Assembly: GCA_029567325.1 (NCBI GenBank)
Contig: JAKQLF010000179.1
Span: 30,872 to 94,871 of the forward strand
Length of the DNA: 64,000 nucleotides
Reading direction: 5' to 3'
From: Bacteroidota bacterium
Lineage (GTDB): Bacteria > Bacteroidota > Bacteroidia > Chitinophagales > Saprospiraceae
The position numbers and the translations under genes are program-made. Shown here piece by piece: positions 7,659-17,177 of this stretch. The notes under the pieces are model-generated. The model was given only the letters and a program-made list of their open reading frames with translations, was not told the origin of the DNA and ran no database searches. Position 1 is the first letter of the stretch; every line of letters begins with the position of its first letter.

Positions 7659-9089
7659 TCAATCAGCTGTTCTTATAGTTGTTGATTCCTGAATCCAGCA
7701 TCCTACAAAGTAAGAAGAGCCCGCCTTTAAATTTCTAAGAAATATGTCTTCCCTACTTGGCATATACCTTGCATAACGGCCTATTAAAGTATTAGCTTCA
7801 GACGCTACAGAGGGGTCAACACTTTTGGCCTTTGCAAACATATCAATGGCCGGCCACGTCACAATTTGACTGTCAAATCCTCTTCCTGGACCGCACAAAG
7901 GACCACTTGAAGCGTACAACTTTCCGATCAATAAATAAGGTTCTCCCCAGCCACTTCTATACTTTGCGGCTTGGTATGCATAATTGCGCGCTTGTGAGAA
8001 ATTTTTTATGTCGGCATAATAAATTTGGGCAATCAAAAACAAATATTTGGACTTCTTTTCATTGTCATCAGTTTCGTCAACGAATTGCTCAAACAGTTTT
8101 ACTGACTCTTTGTACTTTCCATCTGTATAAGCATCGTAAGCTTGCCTCAAAGTGCCGGGAGGTGGTGGCGGAACAAAACAATTTTTCTCTTTTGCTGCCT
8201 TTATTTCCAAAAACCTTGGGTCTGTCTCAGAACAGCCTCCCCTCAAGAACCTAGAATAAGCCGTATTGATAATATAACAGCTGTCTGGGCTTTCCAAAAA
8301 CTCAGCATAGTATTTAGTTGAGTAGTAATCACAATCATAAAATCCATCCACACCTTCTAATGCCTCCAATCGATCTGGTGCATAATCCTTTACTGTCGAC
8401 CAGCCTTCACATTCTTGGCCCTTACAGTTCTTATCTCCATATTCTATCGAACTAGCAATGATTTTAGCATATTTTCTACCCTCTTCTACAGATATTTTTC
8501 CATCTAAAACGCGATCATATAAGAGCTTGGTAAATGGATTTACTGTGTAGTAAACCATTTTTTCTTTGTTCATCTCTATTGATCTTGTAAAAGTTTCAAA
8601 CTGCTCTTCTTCAGAAATAAGATCACCCAAATTATAAAAATAATCAAAAGCCCTTCTTGACATCATAGTGGCGTCTACTTTAAAACACTCTTCAAGTTTT
8701 GCGTTGATCATTTTGATGGTATCAACGTACCTTTTTTTCAACTCAATGTCTGAGGTTGCTTTGGCCAATTCACTGTAAATTGTTACACCATCAGAAAAAT
8801 GTCCCATCACTGTTCCATTAGAACCCGGAGCAAGATTGTAAGCTACTTTCCAAATCTTCAATGCTGCATCATATTTTTTGAAAGTCATTTGATCCTTATA
8901 GAGCACAAATGCATTTTCTGCTTCTTCCCTATCTGCCGGACTCAAATCAGAAAACTTCCTACATGGATTGTCTGGATCAGTAGTCACGACCGGGACTTCT
9001 GGTGCTACGACAATGTCTTTAGCTTTTGGGCTGCATGAGTAAATCAAGACGGCCATTGAAAAACCTATAATTTGGAAAATATGCTTCAT
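7659..9089 (-). CDS. TPR-containing lipoprotein, function unknown
   Basis: A 476-residue protein with a lipoprotein signal peptide: hydrophobic residues 4-18 and lipobox LIYSC, with acylated Cys19. The N-terminal half has helical pairs around ALKIWKVAYNLAPGSNG. Near residues 315-400 there are tetratricopeptide-like helices (YDAYTDGKYKESVKLFEQFV, AQIYYADIKNFSQARNYAYQ), preceded by a Pro-rich linker (VPPPPPG). It is probably an envelope scaffold for protein-protein contacts. It stands alone between sod and the LLM flavoenzyme. Related TPR lipoproteins are common in Bacteroidota, but no specific role is known to me. Confidence 0.8.
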   Translation of the reverse strand: MKHIFQIIGFSMAVLIYSCSPKAKDIVVAPEVPVVTTDPDNPCRKFSDLSPADREEAENAFVLYKDQMTFKKYDAALKIWKVAYNLAPGSNGTVMGHFSDGVTIYSELAKATSDIELKKRYVDTIKMINAKLEECFKVDATMMSRRAFDYFYNLGDLISEEEQFETFTRSIEMNKEKMVYYTVNPFTKLLYDRVLDGKISVEEGRKYAKIIASSIEYGDKNCKGQECEGWSTVKDYAPDRLEALEGVDGFYDCDYYSTKYYAEFLESPDSCYIINTAYSRFLRGGCSETDPRFLEIKAAKEKNCFVPPPPPGTLRQAYDAYTDGKYKESVKLFEQFVDETDDNEKKSKYLFLIAQIYYADIKNFSQARNYAYQAAKYRSGWGEPYLLIGKLYASSGPLCGPGRGFDSQIVTWPAIDMFAKAKSVDPSVASEANTLIGRYARYMPSREDIFLRNLKAGSSYFVGCWIQESTTIRTAD

Positions 9090-9191
9090 ACAATTTATTT
9101 AAAATATGGAAGATTTAATGTGCCTCCAAAAATAGCGTTTTTTAATAGATAGATGTTTTAACCCAACAAATATTTTAGTCGGTTTGCTCAA

Positions 9192-10226
9192 CTAAGCAAT
9201 CACTAACTTATGTCGTAACGCGCCTACAACTTGATTTCCATATAAGTTAATTGACTGCATGATTTGATCATGGGGCATCGGACCAACCGGCATGTGAGCC
9301 AAAAATCTGGTTTGCCCTAAAAGTGCTGTCATGTATTCCAACTTTTGTTTGACTGTCTCTGCACTTCCAACAAACAATGATCCTCCAGGTGCGCGCATCT
9401 GCTCATACGCCCCCCTTGACATAGGTCCCCAACCCCTTTCTCGCCCTATTCTGGACATAACTTCGGCATAAGAAGGAAAAAAATCATTTGCAGCCTTTTC
9501 ATCACTTTCCCCCACAAAAGCATGGCAATGTATACCTATTTGTATTTCAGATACGGGATGTCCACTTTCCACCCATGTTCTTCTGTACAAGTCCAATAAA
9601 GGAACAAATTGCTCTAGTGAGCCACCAATGATGGCAACAGCCAATGGAAGTCCCAATTTTGCAGCCCTAACCACAGAAGAAGGCGTGCCACCCACAGCAA
9701 TCCATACAGGAATTTTTGATTGGACTGGCCTTGGGTAAATTCCTTCGCCATTCAAAGAAGGCCTCAATTTACCTTTCCAAGTTACATATTCCGACTCATT
9801 GAGTTTGAGCAACAAGTCTAGTTTTTCTGCAAACAAGTTATCATAATCTGACAAATGATATCCAAACAAAGGAAACGACTCGATGAAAGATCCCCTACCA
9901 GCCATTATCTCCGCTCTTCCATTTGAAAGTAAATCCACTGTAGCATATTGCTGATAAACACGCACTGGATCTTCACTTCCCAATACCGTGACGGCGCTTG
10001 AAAGTTTGATGTTCTGAGTTTTTACAGCAGCGGCGGCGAGTATGGTTGCAGGCGACGAGGCAATAAAATCAGGTCTGTGGTGTTCACCAATGGCATATAC
10101 ATTCAAACCTACTTCATCCGCAAGAACTATTTCTTCCATCAACTCTGCCATTCTTATTTGGCCACTTTTACCAAGATGCTCCGATGAAGGGTTCATCTCT
10201 ACGAAACTAGAAATTCCAAATTCCAT
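9192..10226 (-). CDS. LLM-class (luciferase-like) flavin-dependent oxidoreductase
   Basis: A 344-residue TIM-barrel flavoenzyme of the bacterial luciferase/F420 superfamily. Characteristic segments are AIGEHHRPDF near residue 45, SSAVTVLGSEDPVRVYQQY, the GRAEIMAGRGSF block, and PVWIAVGGTPSSVVRAA. Members use reduced FMN (or F420) to hydroxylate or oxidise small molecules; the substrate cannot be predicted. Length fits the family. It is a stand-alone gene with repeat-rich DNA upstream, so its promoter may lie within that spacer. Confidence 0.9.
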   Translation of the reverse strand: MEFGISSFVEMNPSSEHLGKSGQIRMAELMEEIVLADEVGLNVYAIGEHHRPDFIASSPATILAAAAVKTQNIKLSSAVTVLGSEDPVRVYQQYATVDLLSNGRAEIMAGRGSFIESFPLFGYHLSDYDNLFAEKLDLLLKLNESEYVTWKGKLRPSLNGEGIYPRPVQSKIPVWIAVGGTPSSVVRAAKLGLPLAVAIIGGSLEQFVPLLDLYRRTWVESGHPVSEIQIGIHCHAFVGESDEKAANDFFPSYAEVMSRIGRERGWGPMSRGAYEQMRAPGGSLFVGSAETVKQKLEYMTALLGQTRFLAHMPVGPMPHDQIMQSINLYGNQVVGALRHKLVIA

Positions 10227-10350
10227 TGTAAATTATTTATTTTAAAATCTTCTTTGTAAACATCATGCCAAACCAATGGTTCGGAAATAAATTTTGAAAC
10301 CATTTAAAAAACCTAACAAAAATATATTTTTCGTATTCCAAATCAACCAT

Positions 10351-10615
10351 CATTTGTCCAGACGCAAGGCCTTGCGTCTCTACGATTGGTAATTAAATAC
10401 CAATTTGAAATCCCACGTGTCCCTGCTTCTGCAAGGGATTAAAATCCCATTTGTGCAGACACAAGGCCTTGCGTCTCTACGATTGAGAATTAAATACCAA
10501 TTTTAAATCTCCCTGTGTCCCTACTGCTGCTTGAATTTCCATTGAACTCCCATTGAACTCCCATTGAACTCCACGTGTCCCTTGTTCTGCAAGGGATAGA
10601 ATTCACATTGAATTC
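10351..10615. repeat. Intergenic repeat cluster with a perfect 20-bp palindrome
   Basis: Two diverged copies of a unit of about 97 bp begin at 10351 and 10448. Each holds AGACGCAAGGCCTTGCGTCT or a one-base variant (palindrome at 10360-10379; variant at 10457-10476), followed by CTACGATTG and an AT-rich part. A third partial copy near 10572 repeats CCACGTGTCCC and TTCTGCAAGGGA. Between them an 11-bp unit, CATTGAACTCC, occurs three times in tandem (10540-10572). No open reading frame fits. The palindrome resembles REP-like dispersed elements seen in this phylum and in cyanobacteria. Confidence 0.8.
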
Positions 10616-11677
10616 CTATTGAAATCTATTGTAAATGCTCTCAATAATTTTCTGCGCTGCACACCCATCCCCATAAAGATCTGGATCAAATGGACCAAAA
10701 GGTCTTTGAATTAATTCTTCTAACTTTTCCAGGTTTTCATAAATTAAAATGTTGCATTGATTTACTAATGTTTCTCTCCATTCTGTTTCTGGCCGAAGCG
10801 TTACACATGGTTTTTCCAACCAATAAGCCTCTTTTTGCATTCCTCCACTATCGGTAATGATCGATGTGCTTCCTGCCATCAAATTTAAGTTGTCAAAGTA
10901 AGATTGGGGGCCGATAAAATTAATATTTTCAAACTTATCTAAATCAAGACCAAAAGCAAGTATGCGGCTTTTTGTACGAGGATGAATAGATAAAATGACT
11001 TTTTGATTGAGGGTGTTGAGTGTATCTAAAATATATACCAAACGTCTTTCTTCATCAACATTGTAAGGACGATGCAACGTTGCATAATGATAAGTGGATT
11101 TTTGATTCTTTGACATCGTATTTCTCTTACCAATAACGTCTTTCATCACATCACCAACTATAACAATACCACTTCCTGAAATCCCTTCCCTTTCCAGATT
11201 TAATCGAGCAGTCTCATTAGGGACCAGTAACAAGGTTGAAATTTGATCCGTTTTGACCCTATTGATTTCTTCTTGCATTGCTTCATTGTAACTGCGCAGC
11301 CCAGCCTCTACATGTATGACAGGCAATTGCAATTGCTCTGCAGCTCTTGCACCAGCCAACGTTGAGTCGGTATCACCGTAAACCAATACTGCAGTAGGCT
11401 GCTCATTGAAAAAGATTTCGTTCAGCTTTTTCAACATGTATTCGTTGTGTTCTTGGGAATTTGCCTTGTTCTCATTTATCAATTGATATTTTGGAGTTTT
11501 TATGTCCAATTGTTTGAAAAATACATCACTCATGTCGTCGTCATAATGTTGACTGGTGTGAACGGTGATGAATTCCATATCCAAATGGTCGCACTGTTCG
11601 ATTGCTGCATGTTTGATAAATTGAGGACGTGTGCCAACTATACAAATTATCTTGATCCTTTTTTGCTCAATTTTCAT
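10616..11677 (-). CDS. wecB: UDP-N-acetylglucosamine 2-epimerase (non-hydrolysing)
   Basis: Interconverts UDP-GlcNAc and UDP-ManNAc, supplying ManNAc-type sugars for surface polysaccharides. The 353-residue protein shows the family blocks: GTRPQFIKHA at the N-terminus, VYGDTDSTLAGARAA, HVEAGLRSYN, EEINRVKTDQIS (catalytic acidic and basic residues), SIHPRTK, and the sugar-nucleotide loop ITDSGGMQKEAYW. It is the last gene of a four-gene leftward operon, and its start overlaps the glycosyltransferase by 11 bases. The wecB label follows the reaction; the pathway need not be the enterobacterial common antigen. Confidence 0.92.
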   Translation of the reverse strand: MKIEQKRIKIICIVGTRPQFIKHAAIEQCDHLDMEFITVHTSQHYDDDMSDVFFKQLDIKTPKYQLINENKANSQEHNEYMLKKLNEIFFNEQPTAVLVYGDTDSTLAGARAAEQLQLPVIHVEAGLRSYNEAMQEEINRVKTDQISTLLLVPNETARLNLEREGISGSGIVIVGDVMKDVIGKRNTMSKNQKSTYHYATLHRPYNVDEERRLVYILDTLNTLNQKVILSIHPRTKSRILAFGLDLDKFENINFIGPQSYFDNLNLMAGSTSIITDSGGMQKEAYWLEKPCVTLRPETEWRETLVNQCNILIYENLEKLEELIQRPFGPFDPDLYGDGCAAQKIIESIYNRFQ

Positions 11678-12779
11678 AAGGAAGATTTACGGCGATCAAT
11701 ACCTTTTTCACAATTCCTCGCCACGACAAAGTTTGGCTTGCATGATCTCTCAATTCATTGCTGATTGTTGATATATTTGGCAATACATCAGACTTATACC
11801 ATTCTATTATTTGAGTCACGTTCACTTCCTTTTGGTCTATTAAATAGGCGCCATTTATTCTTTGAAAAGCATGATCGGGAACATTGTAAATAAATGGCAA
11901 ACCACGAGCTGCATAATTGCGGTGTTTTAAATTAGCCGAATAAGCTAATTGTCTAGACACATGGTGTAAAGTGCCAATTCCAATATGAGCTTCTTCAAAA
12001 ATATTATCTAATTCTACTCCGTATTTGGGAGGATAAAATGTTACCATTTCCTGGATGCCCAATTCATAAATTTTTGCTTTTAGATTAGATATTTCTGGCC
12101 CATATCCGACTAAAATTAAATTTACTTTATATTCCTTATTATTTCGAACATTAGCCATTCCTCTCAATAAACTTTCAAAGCCTTGCCATTGCCAAAAGCT
12201 ACCCACATAAATTAAATTAAATTGATTGCCCCTCATTGGGTGTACTTTTTTTTGAGGAATCTCCGTGATGTCTATACCGTTATCGAATGGGATTGTTTCA
12301 ATACCAAATATTTCCTTTTCCGGGCCTAAGTGCAAAATCTTATCAGCCCATTGATGCATGCTCTTCCACTGTTTTGAAATCACAAATTTTAATATCATTT
12401 TTTTGAAAAAGCTGAATTCATATAAAAATGGAAAGTTGGGTACAGCCACCAAAATTTTCACGTTTGGAAACTTTATTTTTACATCTTTAAATGTAGAATA
12501 TTGTAAAAATGATAAGGGCGAAAATCTCAAATAAATGACATCATATTTACTATCATTTAGTACCGAAATTACCCTGCTAAATACTGAATCAGCTGTTTGA
12601 TAAAAACGTCTGTTTTCAATTAGTTTTCCATTTAATAAAATGCCGTGGTTGTTATTGCACAAAATATCAACATCATATCCGTGAAATTTAAATGCTTGTG
12701 CAATGGCATGCTCCTTCTCGACAATTCCTTTACTTTGGGGAAAATCTACATTGAGCCTATGTATAAATAGCACTTTCAT
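11667..12779 (-). CDS. Glycosyltransferase, GT-B fold (GT4-like)
   Basis: A 370-residue enzyme that probably transfers a sugar from a nucleotide donor to a growing lipid-linked glycan at the cytoplasmic face. The N-terminal domain starts MKVLFIHRLNVDFPQSKG. The donor domain carries NLIYVGSFWQWQGFESLL, a block with LILVGYGPE, and an acidic segment EEAHIGIGTL, typical of GT1/GT4 families. It overlaps both neighbours (4 bases upstream, 11 downstream), so it is part of a tightly coupled polysaccharide operon. Sugar and acceptor are unknown. Confidence 0.85.
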   Translation of the reverse strand: MKVLFIHRLNVDFPQSKGIVEKEHAIAQAFKFHGYDVDILCNNNHGILLNGKLIENRRFYQTADSVFSRVISVLNDSKYDVIYLRFSPLSFLQYSTFKDVKIKFPNVKILVAVPNFPFLYEFSFFKKMILKFVISKQWKSMHQWADKILHLGPEKEIFGIETIPFDNGIDITEIPQKKVHPMRGNQFNLIYVGSFWQWQGFESLLRGMANVRNNKEYKVNLILVGYGPEISNLKAKIYELGIQEMVTFYPPKYGVELDNIFEEAHIGIGTLHHVSRQLAYSANLKHRNYAARGLPFIYNVPDHAFQRINGAYLIDQKEVNVTQIIEWYKSDVLPNISTISNELRDHASQTLSWRGIVKKVLIAVNLPYEN

Positions 12780-14095
12780 TTCCGCTTGATTTCTTTTAAA
12801 TATTGACTCAAATCAATGCCATATAATTTATAATCCGTCCAATAATGATTATGGATATTTATATTTAATTGAGTCCCGATTTTATTGGATTCAAAGAATT
12901 TAATTGCTTTTAAATAAAACAAAGATGATTGCTTTCCAACTTCATATCTCTGCGCACTATCCATCCAAATCAATGGTTGCTCTTTTACAGTGCTTTTGGC
13001 TTTTAATTTCCAATTAAATAGAAAATAATTAAACCCTGTGCCGCATCGAAAACCAACGTGCTCGTTATAGCCTAAACTGCTATCTTCTTGAATGCCATTT
13101 TGCTCCAAAATATCCAACGTTTTTTCGAAATCAAAATGTAAATAATGTTGTCTACTTAGTTCAATTTTCTGTCTAATTAATTTTTCTAGAAATGATTTCT
13201 CCTTCAAAAATAATACAGGATCTTCTGCAGCCAGATAGGAAGGATGGAGGCCAATTTCATATCCCTTACTCAAAGCCTCTGATGCTAATTTTTGAATAAG
13301 TTCCTGTCTTTCATCCATTTTCTCCGGGTCGAAAACATGGTCACCTCCCACATGAAAATAAATCCGCTTTGCAATAGGAATGTCACCAGTTTCTAAAAAG
13401 GAAAAATCATGATAATCTTGCTGTTCTTTTGTAAATGCATGTTTAAATGCAGATTTAATTGAACTACCATATTTTACAAAAGACAGAAATTGTCTGAATT
13501 TATTTTGAAAACCTTTTTTACGAGATAAATAATCAATGTCATGACTCAAACTCCAATTACTTTTTACGACACTTGAAGGATGACCCAAGGCAACTAAAAT
13601 GGCATTGACCAATTCGTCGACAACAGGAGTGTGATGCAATTTGTGTTTGACTAAAATTTGATCTTTTTCAGGCATCATTTCCCATTGATTCCTCAAAGTC
13701 GGATCAAAATGAAATTCTTCGTATCTACTGATATGAAAAAAAATGGTTTCTAGCCAATCAAACGCAAACATTTTGCCATCAAAAAAGTCATTAATTCCAC
13801 GATTTCCTCCTTCGATTGCAAATACATTTTTAGGTTTTGCATGGTAGGTATTGATAGAGAGTTCTCGATTATTTACTTTCAAAGAACCAAAGAATAAATT
13901 CTGTACAGGAATCTGGATGATCTCTTGATCGTCTAATCTTGTTGATTGCGCATAACTAAGGTCGGCTTTATTCCTATCCTCAGTAATGTCAAAAAATAAC
14001 CTGCCACCATTGATGGGGTGATTATTTATAAAATCCAAAACATAAGAACAATACAGATTGTGTTTCTCCTTTTCTATCCAGATCTTTGCCACCAT
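12776..14095 (-). CDS. Polysaccharide deacetylase-like protein
   Basis: A 439-residue protein. The C-terminal two thirds resemble the carbohydrate esterase 4 (NodB-like) barrel in the form common in Bacteroidota: LSHDIDY (metal/catalytic Asp pair), YFHVGGDH, YEIGLHPSYLA with the zinc-type His, and GYNEHVGFRCGTG. It probably removes acetyl groups from a surface or lipid-linked glycan. The N-terminal 180 residues form a separate domain with no signal peptide, so it acts inside the cell. It overlaps the glycosyltransferase by 4 bases (ATGA-type coupling) and follows the acyltransferase-like gene by 2 bases. Confidence 0.82.
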   Translation of the reverse strand: MVAKIWIEKEKHNLYCSYVLDFINNHPINGGRLFFDITEDRNKADLSYAQSTRLDDQEIIQIPVQNLFFGSLKVNNRELSINTYHAKPKNVFAIEGGNRGINDFFDGKMFAFDWLETIFFHISRYEEFHFDPTLRNQWEMMPEKDQILVKHKLHHTPVVDELVNAILVALGHPSSVVKSNWSLSHDIDYLSRKKGFQNKFRQFLSFVKYGSSIKSAFKHAFTKEQQDYHDFSFLETGDIPIAKRIYFHVGGDHVFDPEKMDERQELIQKLASEALSKGYEIGLHPSYLAAEDPVLFLKEKSFLEKLIRQKIELSRQHYLHFDFEKTLDILEQNGIQEDSSLGYNEHVGFRCGTGFNYFLFNWKLKAKSTVKEQPLIWMDSAQRYEVGKQSSLFYLKAIKFFESNKIGTQLNINIHNHYWTDYKLYGIDLSQYLKEIKRK

Positions 14096-14097
14096 TT

Positions 14098-15054
14098 CTA
14101 TAACTTACCCATGATTCTGAATCCCAAATCCAACAATTTATTAGACGCTTTAGATATCTGAAAATAAGGAGTTTGTACCCCACCAAAAGACCTAAAAAAA
14201 TGTTCAACTTGTTTTAGATCGCTTCCTTCGAAATCAAAGCCCAAATTTCGTTTCACACTTTCTTGAATAGCATGCCAAATCAAATAACTTATGACACCTC
14301 TTGGGGCATTTTCACGTTTTCCAGAAGCAATGTAATAGGTATACGTTTCATCGCTAACCACAAAAATGCCCGCCACAGCAACTGTTTCCACGCTTGCAAA
14401 CCACAAGTTTGCAGATTGTGTTTCTGACATATTAAGTAGGTGATAAATACGCTTCAAATAATCACCATTGTATATCATTTTTACTCCTTGGCTATCAAAA
14501 CTTATTTTGTTTATCTGGTGGAATAATTCAAAATCCTGGCCTTCATTGACGCTCACTTGTGATTGTGCAAATAGAATATCATTGCGAGTTTTGGCATCAA
14601 AAGCTTCCCAAATTTCTGCTAGTGAAGAGCCCTTATGTATTCTGTAAGTGTACCGAATTTTTTGCCCATATCCCGACCAAATAAATGGTTGGCAATCTGT
14701 GAAATCGGGATGCATGGCTACATTGAAATAATGGACTTTTGGCATTTGATTTATCAGGTCTTGTGTGCACGTCTTTTTAAAAGCATACAACGACAATCTC
14801 TTTTCCAAATTTTTTGGCGGAAAATATAAAATACCACCGTAAGGTGTCAACTTCGGTAAAATGATTGCTGAAATACCCATCTTCGACCGCTGAAAAATGG
14901 GCATAAATGCTCGAATAAGTCCGTTATTATCCAAACTCAAAAGTACGTCCCAACCGCTTTCACCACAGACTGCATCTAACCACAAGGCTTGGTAAAATAA
15001 TGGGATCTCTTTATCTTTGAGAAATTCTTTTAATAACTGCTTTTTATCCGTCAC
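14098..15054 (-). CDS. FemAB/GNAT-like acyltransferase
   Basis: A 318-residue protein resembling the BioF2/FemAB-type GNAT acyltransferases. The typical layout is a first lobe with LFYQALWLDAVCGESGWDVL, then a second GNAT lobe containing YYIASGKRENAPRGVISYLI and FDFEGSDLKQVEHFFRSFGG, the usual ending of these enzymes in sugar clusters. It may transfer an acyl or aminoacyl group to a sugar or peptide. It is the first gene of the leftward operon with deacetylase, glycosyltransferase and epimerase. Substrate unknown. Confidence 0.78.
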   Translation of the reverse strand: MTDKKQLLKEFLKDKEIPLFYQALWLDAVCGESGWDVLLSLDNNGLIRAFMPIFQRSKMGISAIILPKLTPYGGILYFPPKNLEKRLSLYAFKKTCTQDLINQMPKVHYFNVAMHPDFTDCQPFIWSGYGQKIRYTYRIHKGSSLAEIWEAFDAKTRNDILFAQSQVSVNEGQDFELFHQINKISFDSQGVKMIYNGDYLKRIYHLLNMSETQSANLWFASVETVAVAGIFVVSDETYTYYIASGKRENAPRGVISYLIWHAIQESVKRNLGFDFEGSDLKQVEHFFRSFGGVQTPYFQISKASNKLLDLGFRIMGKL

Positions 15055-15193
15055 TTTTTCTTTTCACAAATAGCTAAGGTAATTGATTTCTTTTGTTTTA
15101 AATACACAAATGAGCTCCAAATTCACCTTATCCGATTTGGAAACGAAATGGATGAGATGATTTTAAGTTTAAACATTTACAGGATTATTCTAT

Positions 15194-16075
15194 ATGGATA
15201 TTAGAACGAAAGGTATCATAGCCACTGTTTTTGCAGCAGTTTTTTTCAGTACAGCTGGTCTTGTTATAAAAATATTACCCCAGTCCGCATTTTCGATTCT
15301 GTTTTTCAGGAGTTTATTTTGCTTTCTGCTATTCCTCATGATTTTCAGAAAAAAAGCATTAAAAGTCAATAAGTTATCACTGATTGGTGCAGGTTTATTT
15401 TACGTCCCGCTCGTCATATGTTTTGTTTTAGCCACCAAATTGACCACAGCTGCCAACGCCATATTTTTACAATACGCTGCACCTGCATTTGTCTTATTGT
15501 TAGAACCAAAGCTCCTCAAAATAAAACTCAAAGGCATCAACATATTTACTGTTGTGGTGTGTTTGAGTGGCATGACATTATTTTTCATTGATCAACTAGA
15601 AAAACCAGATAATTGGTGGGGCATTATCCTCGCAGTCGCATCTGCTTTTGCGCTTGCTGGTTTGATCATAGTACAAAAAATGAATCACTCAGACTATCTC
15701 ATTCCTACCATTACTTATGGAAATTTATTTGTCGTTTTAATCATGTTTCCAATCGTTGTACAAGAAACCCCACCCAATTACCTCCAACTTTCTTATATGG
15801 CTTTTTTGGGTTTTGTACAATTGGGAGTCGGTTACCTCTTCTTTACCTATGGACAAAAACACATTTCAGCTATCGAAAGTGCGCTGATAGCCATGTTGGA
15901 ACCCATTCTCAATCCGATGTGGGTAATGATTGGTTACGGCGAAAAACCTGGTGGTTGGGCTATTTTGGGGGGACTCATCATCATATTGGCCTTGGTTTTT
16001 AGAATGGTTTTCATCTCAGTAACAAACAAAAAAGTAACCAAGATAGCGCCTTCTAAAGATGAGTTACTTATTTAA
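15194..16075 (+). CDS. DMT-superfamily (EamA) transporter
   Basis: A 293-residue membrane protein with about ten hydrophobic helices in two EamA repeats of five. The first ends near FIDQ and the second begins at GIILAVASAFALAGLIIVQK. Typical features are AANAIFLQYAAPAF in the first half and LGVGYLFFTYGQKHISA with EPILNPMW in the second. EamA proteins export metabolites or amino acids; the substrate is not predictable. A single gene, transcribed away from the polysaccharide operon. Confidence 0.9.
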   Translation: MDIRTKGIIATVFAAVFFSTAGLVIKILPQSAFSILFFRSLFCFLLFLMIFRKKALKVNKLSLIGAGLFYVPLVICFVLATKLTTAANAIFLQYAAPAFVLLLEPKLLKIKLKGINIFTVVVCLSGMTLFFIDQLEKPDNWWGIILAVASAFALAGLIIVQKMNHSDYLIPTITYGNLFVVLIMFPIVVQETPPNYLQLSYMAFLGFVQLGVGYLFFTYGQKHISAIESALIAMLEPILNPMWVMIGYGEKPGGWAILGGLIIILALVFRMVFISVTNKKVTKIAPSKDELLI

Positions 16076-16119
16076 AGGCTAGTTCTGTTGTTAATCTTTT
16101 TCAAATTATCTTGCAGATA

Positions 16120-16151
16120 TTGATAAGTACGAAATCATTCGTTTAATTTTG
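16120..16151 (+). promoter_or_regulatory. Bacteroidota-type promoter for moxR-bat operon
   Basis: TTG at 16120-16122, 21 bases, then TAATTTTG at 16144-16151. The predicted start is near 16158, about 20 bases before the moxR ATG at 16179. Confidence 0.6.
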
Positions 16152-16178
16152 CGTTCTTCATAAAAAATCTTGAAAAAT

Positions 16179-17165
16179 ATGCAAAACAGCTTGGACATTG
16201 AAATGATCGGACAGCAAGTAAAGCTAGACAATGCTTTCCTTACAAGAATCAAAGCAGAATGCGGTAAGGTCATCGTTGGTCAAGAAGACATGATCGAAAA
16301 ACTATTGATAGGATTGTTGACCAAAGGTCATATTCTTTTGGAAGGTCTACCAGGTTTGGCAAAGACCTTGAGTATTAAAACATTGGCTTCAACTGTTGGT
16401 GGTAAATTCAGCAGAATACAATTTACTCCAGACTTACTTCCAGCCGACATCATTGGTACCATGATTTATAACCCAGGAACCAACGAATTCAGCGTAAGAA
16501 AAGGACCGGTATTTGCCAACTTTATCCTTGCGGATGAAATCAACAGAGCACCAGCCAAGGTTCAAAGTGCACTTTTGGAATCCATGCAAGAAAAACAAGT
16601 CACCATCGGCAAAGAAAGTTTCAAACTCGAAGAACCATTTTTGGTTTTGGCTACTCAAAACCCCATAGAGCAAGAAGGAACTTACCCCCTTCCAGAGGCT
16701 CAACTAGATAGATTTATGTTGAAGGTAAAAATTGACTATCCTAGAAAGGAGGAAGAAAGACAAATCATGCGCCAAAACCTCGGTGGTCAAGATGCCTCTG
16801 TAATCAATCATGTTGCTTCCATGGAAGAGATTCTTAGAGCTAGAAAAACAGTTTCACAAATTTACATGGATGAGAAAATCGAGACTTATATCTTGGATTT
16901 GGTAAACGCAACTAGGGGAGAAAATAAAGAAGTCAGTATGTTGATCAATTTTGGCGCTTCTCCAAGAGCTTCTATCAATTTGGCATTGGCAGCAAGAGCT
17001 CTTGCATTCATCAGAGGTCGTGGTTACGTGACACCAGATGATGTAAGATCTATCGCCAAAGATGTACTCCGCCACAGAATGGGCTTGAGTTATGAAGCAG
17101 AAGCAGAAAATATTTCACAAGACGATATTGTTGACAAAATCCTCCAAGCTGTTGTCGTTCCATAA
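16179..17165 (+). CDS. moxR: MoxR-family AAA+ ATPase
   Basis: A 328-residue AAA+ ATPase of the MoxR clade, which acts as a chaperone loading or remodelling vWA-domain partners. Walker A is GLPGLAKT, Walker B FILADEINR, sensor 1 ATQNP, and the arginine-finger region is AQLDRFMLK. The C-terminal lid contains FGASPRASINLALAARALA. The ATG at 16179 is preferred over the in-frame TTG at 16170. It heads the Bat operon, where MoxR is the usual partner of the DUF58 and BatA/BatB proteins. A second, more diverged MoxR protein lies at 52508. Confidence 0.95.
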   Translation: MQNSLDIEMIGQQVKLDNAFLTRIKAECGKVIVGQEDMIEKLLIGLLTKGHILLEGLPGLAKTLSIKTLASTVGGKFSRIQFTPDLLPADIIGTMIYNPGTNEFSVRKGPVFANFILADEINRAPAKVQSALLESMQEKQVTIGKESFKLEEPFLVLATQNPIEQEGTYPLPEAQLDRFMLKVKIDYPRKEEERQIMRQNLGGQDASVINHVASMEEILRARKTVSQIYMDEKIETYILDLVNATRGENKEVSMLINFGASPRASINLALAARALAFIRGRGYVTPDDVRSIAKDVLRHRMGLSYEAEAENISQDDIVDKILQAVVVP

Positions 17166-17177
17166 AGTCAAAAAAGT

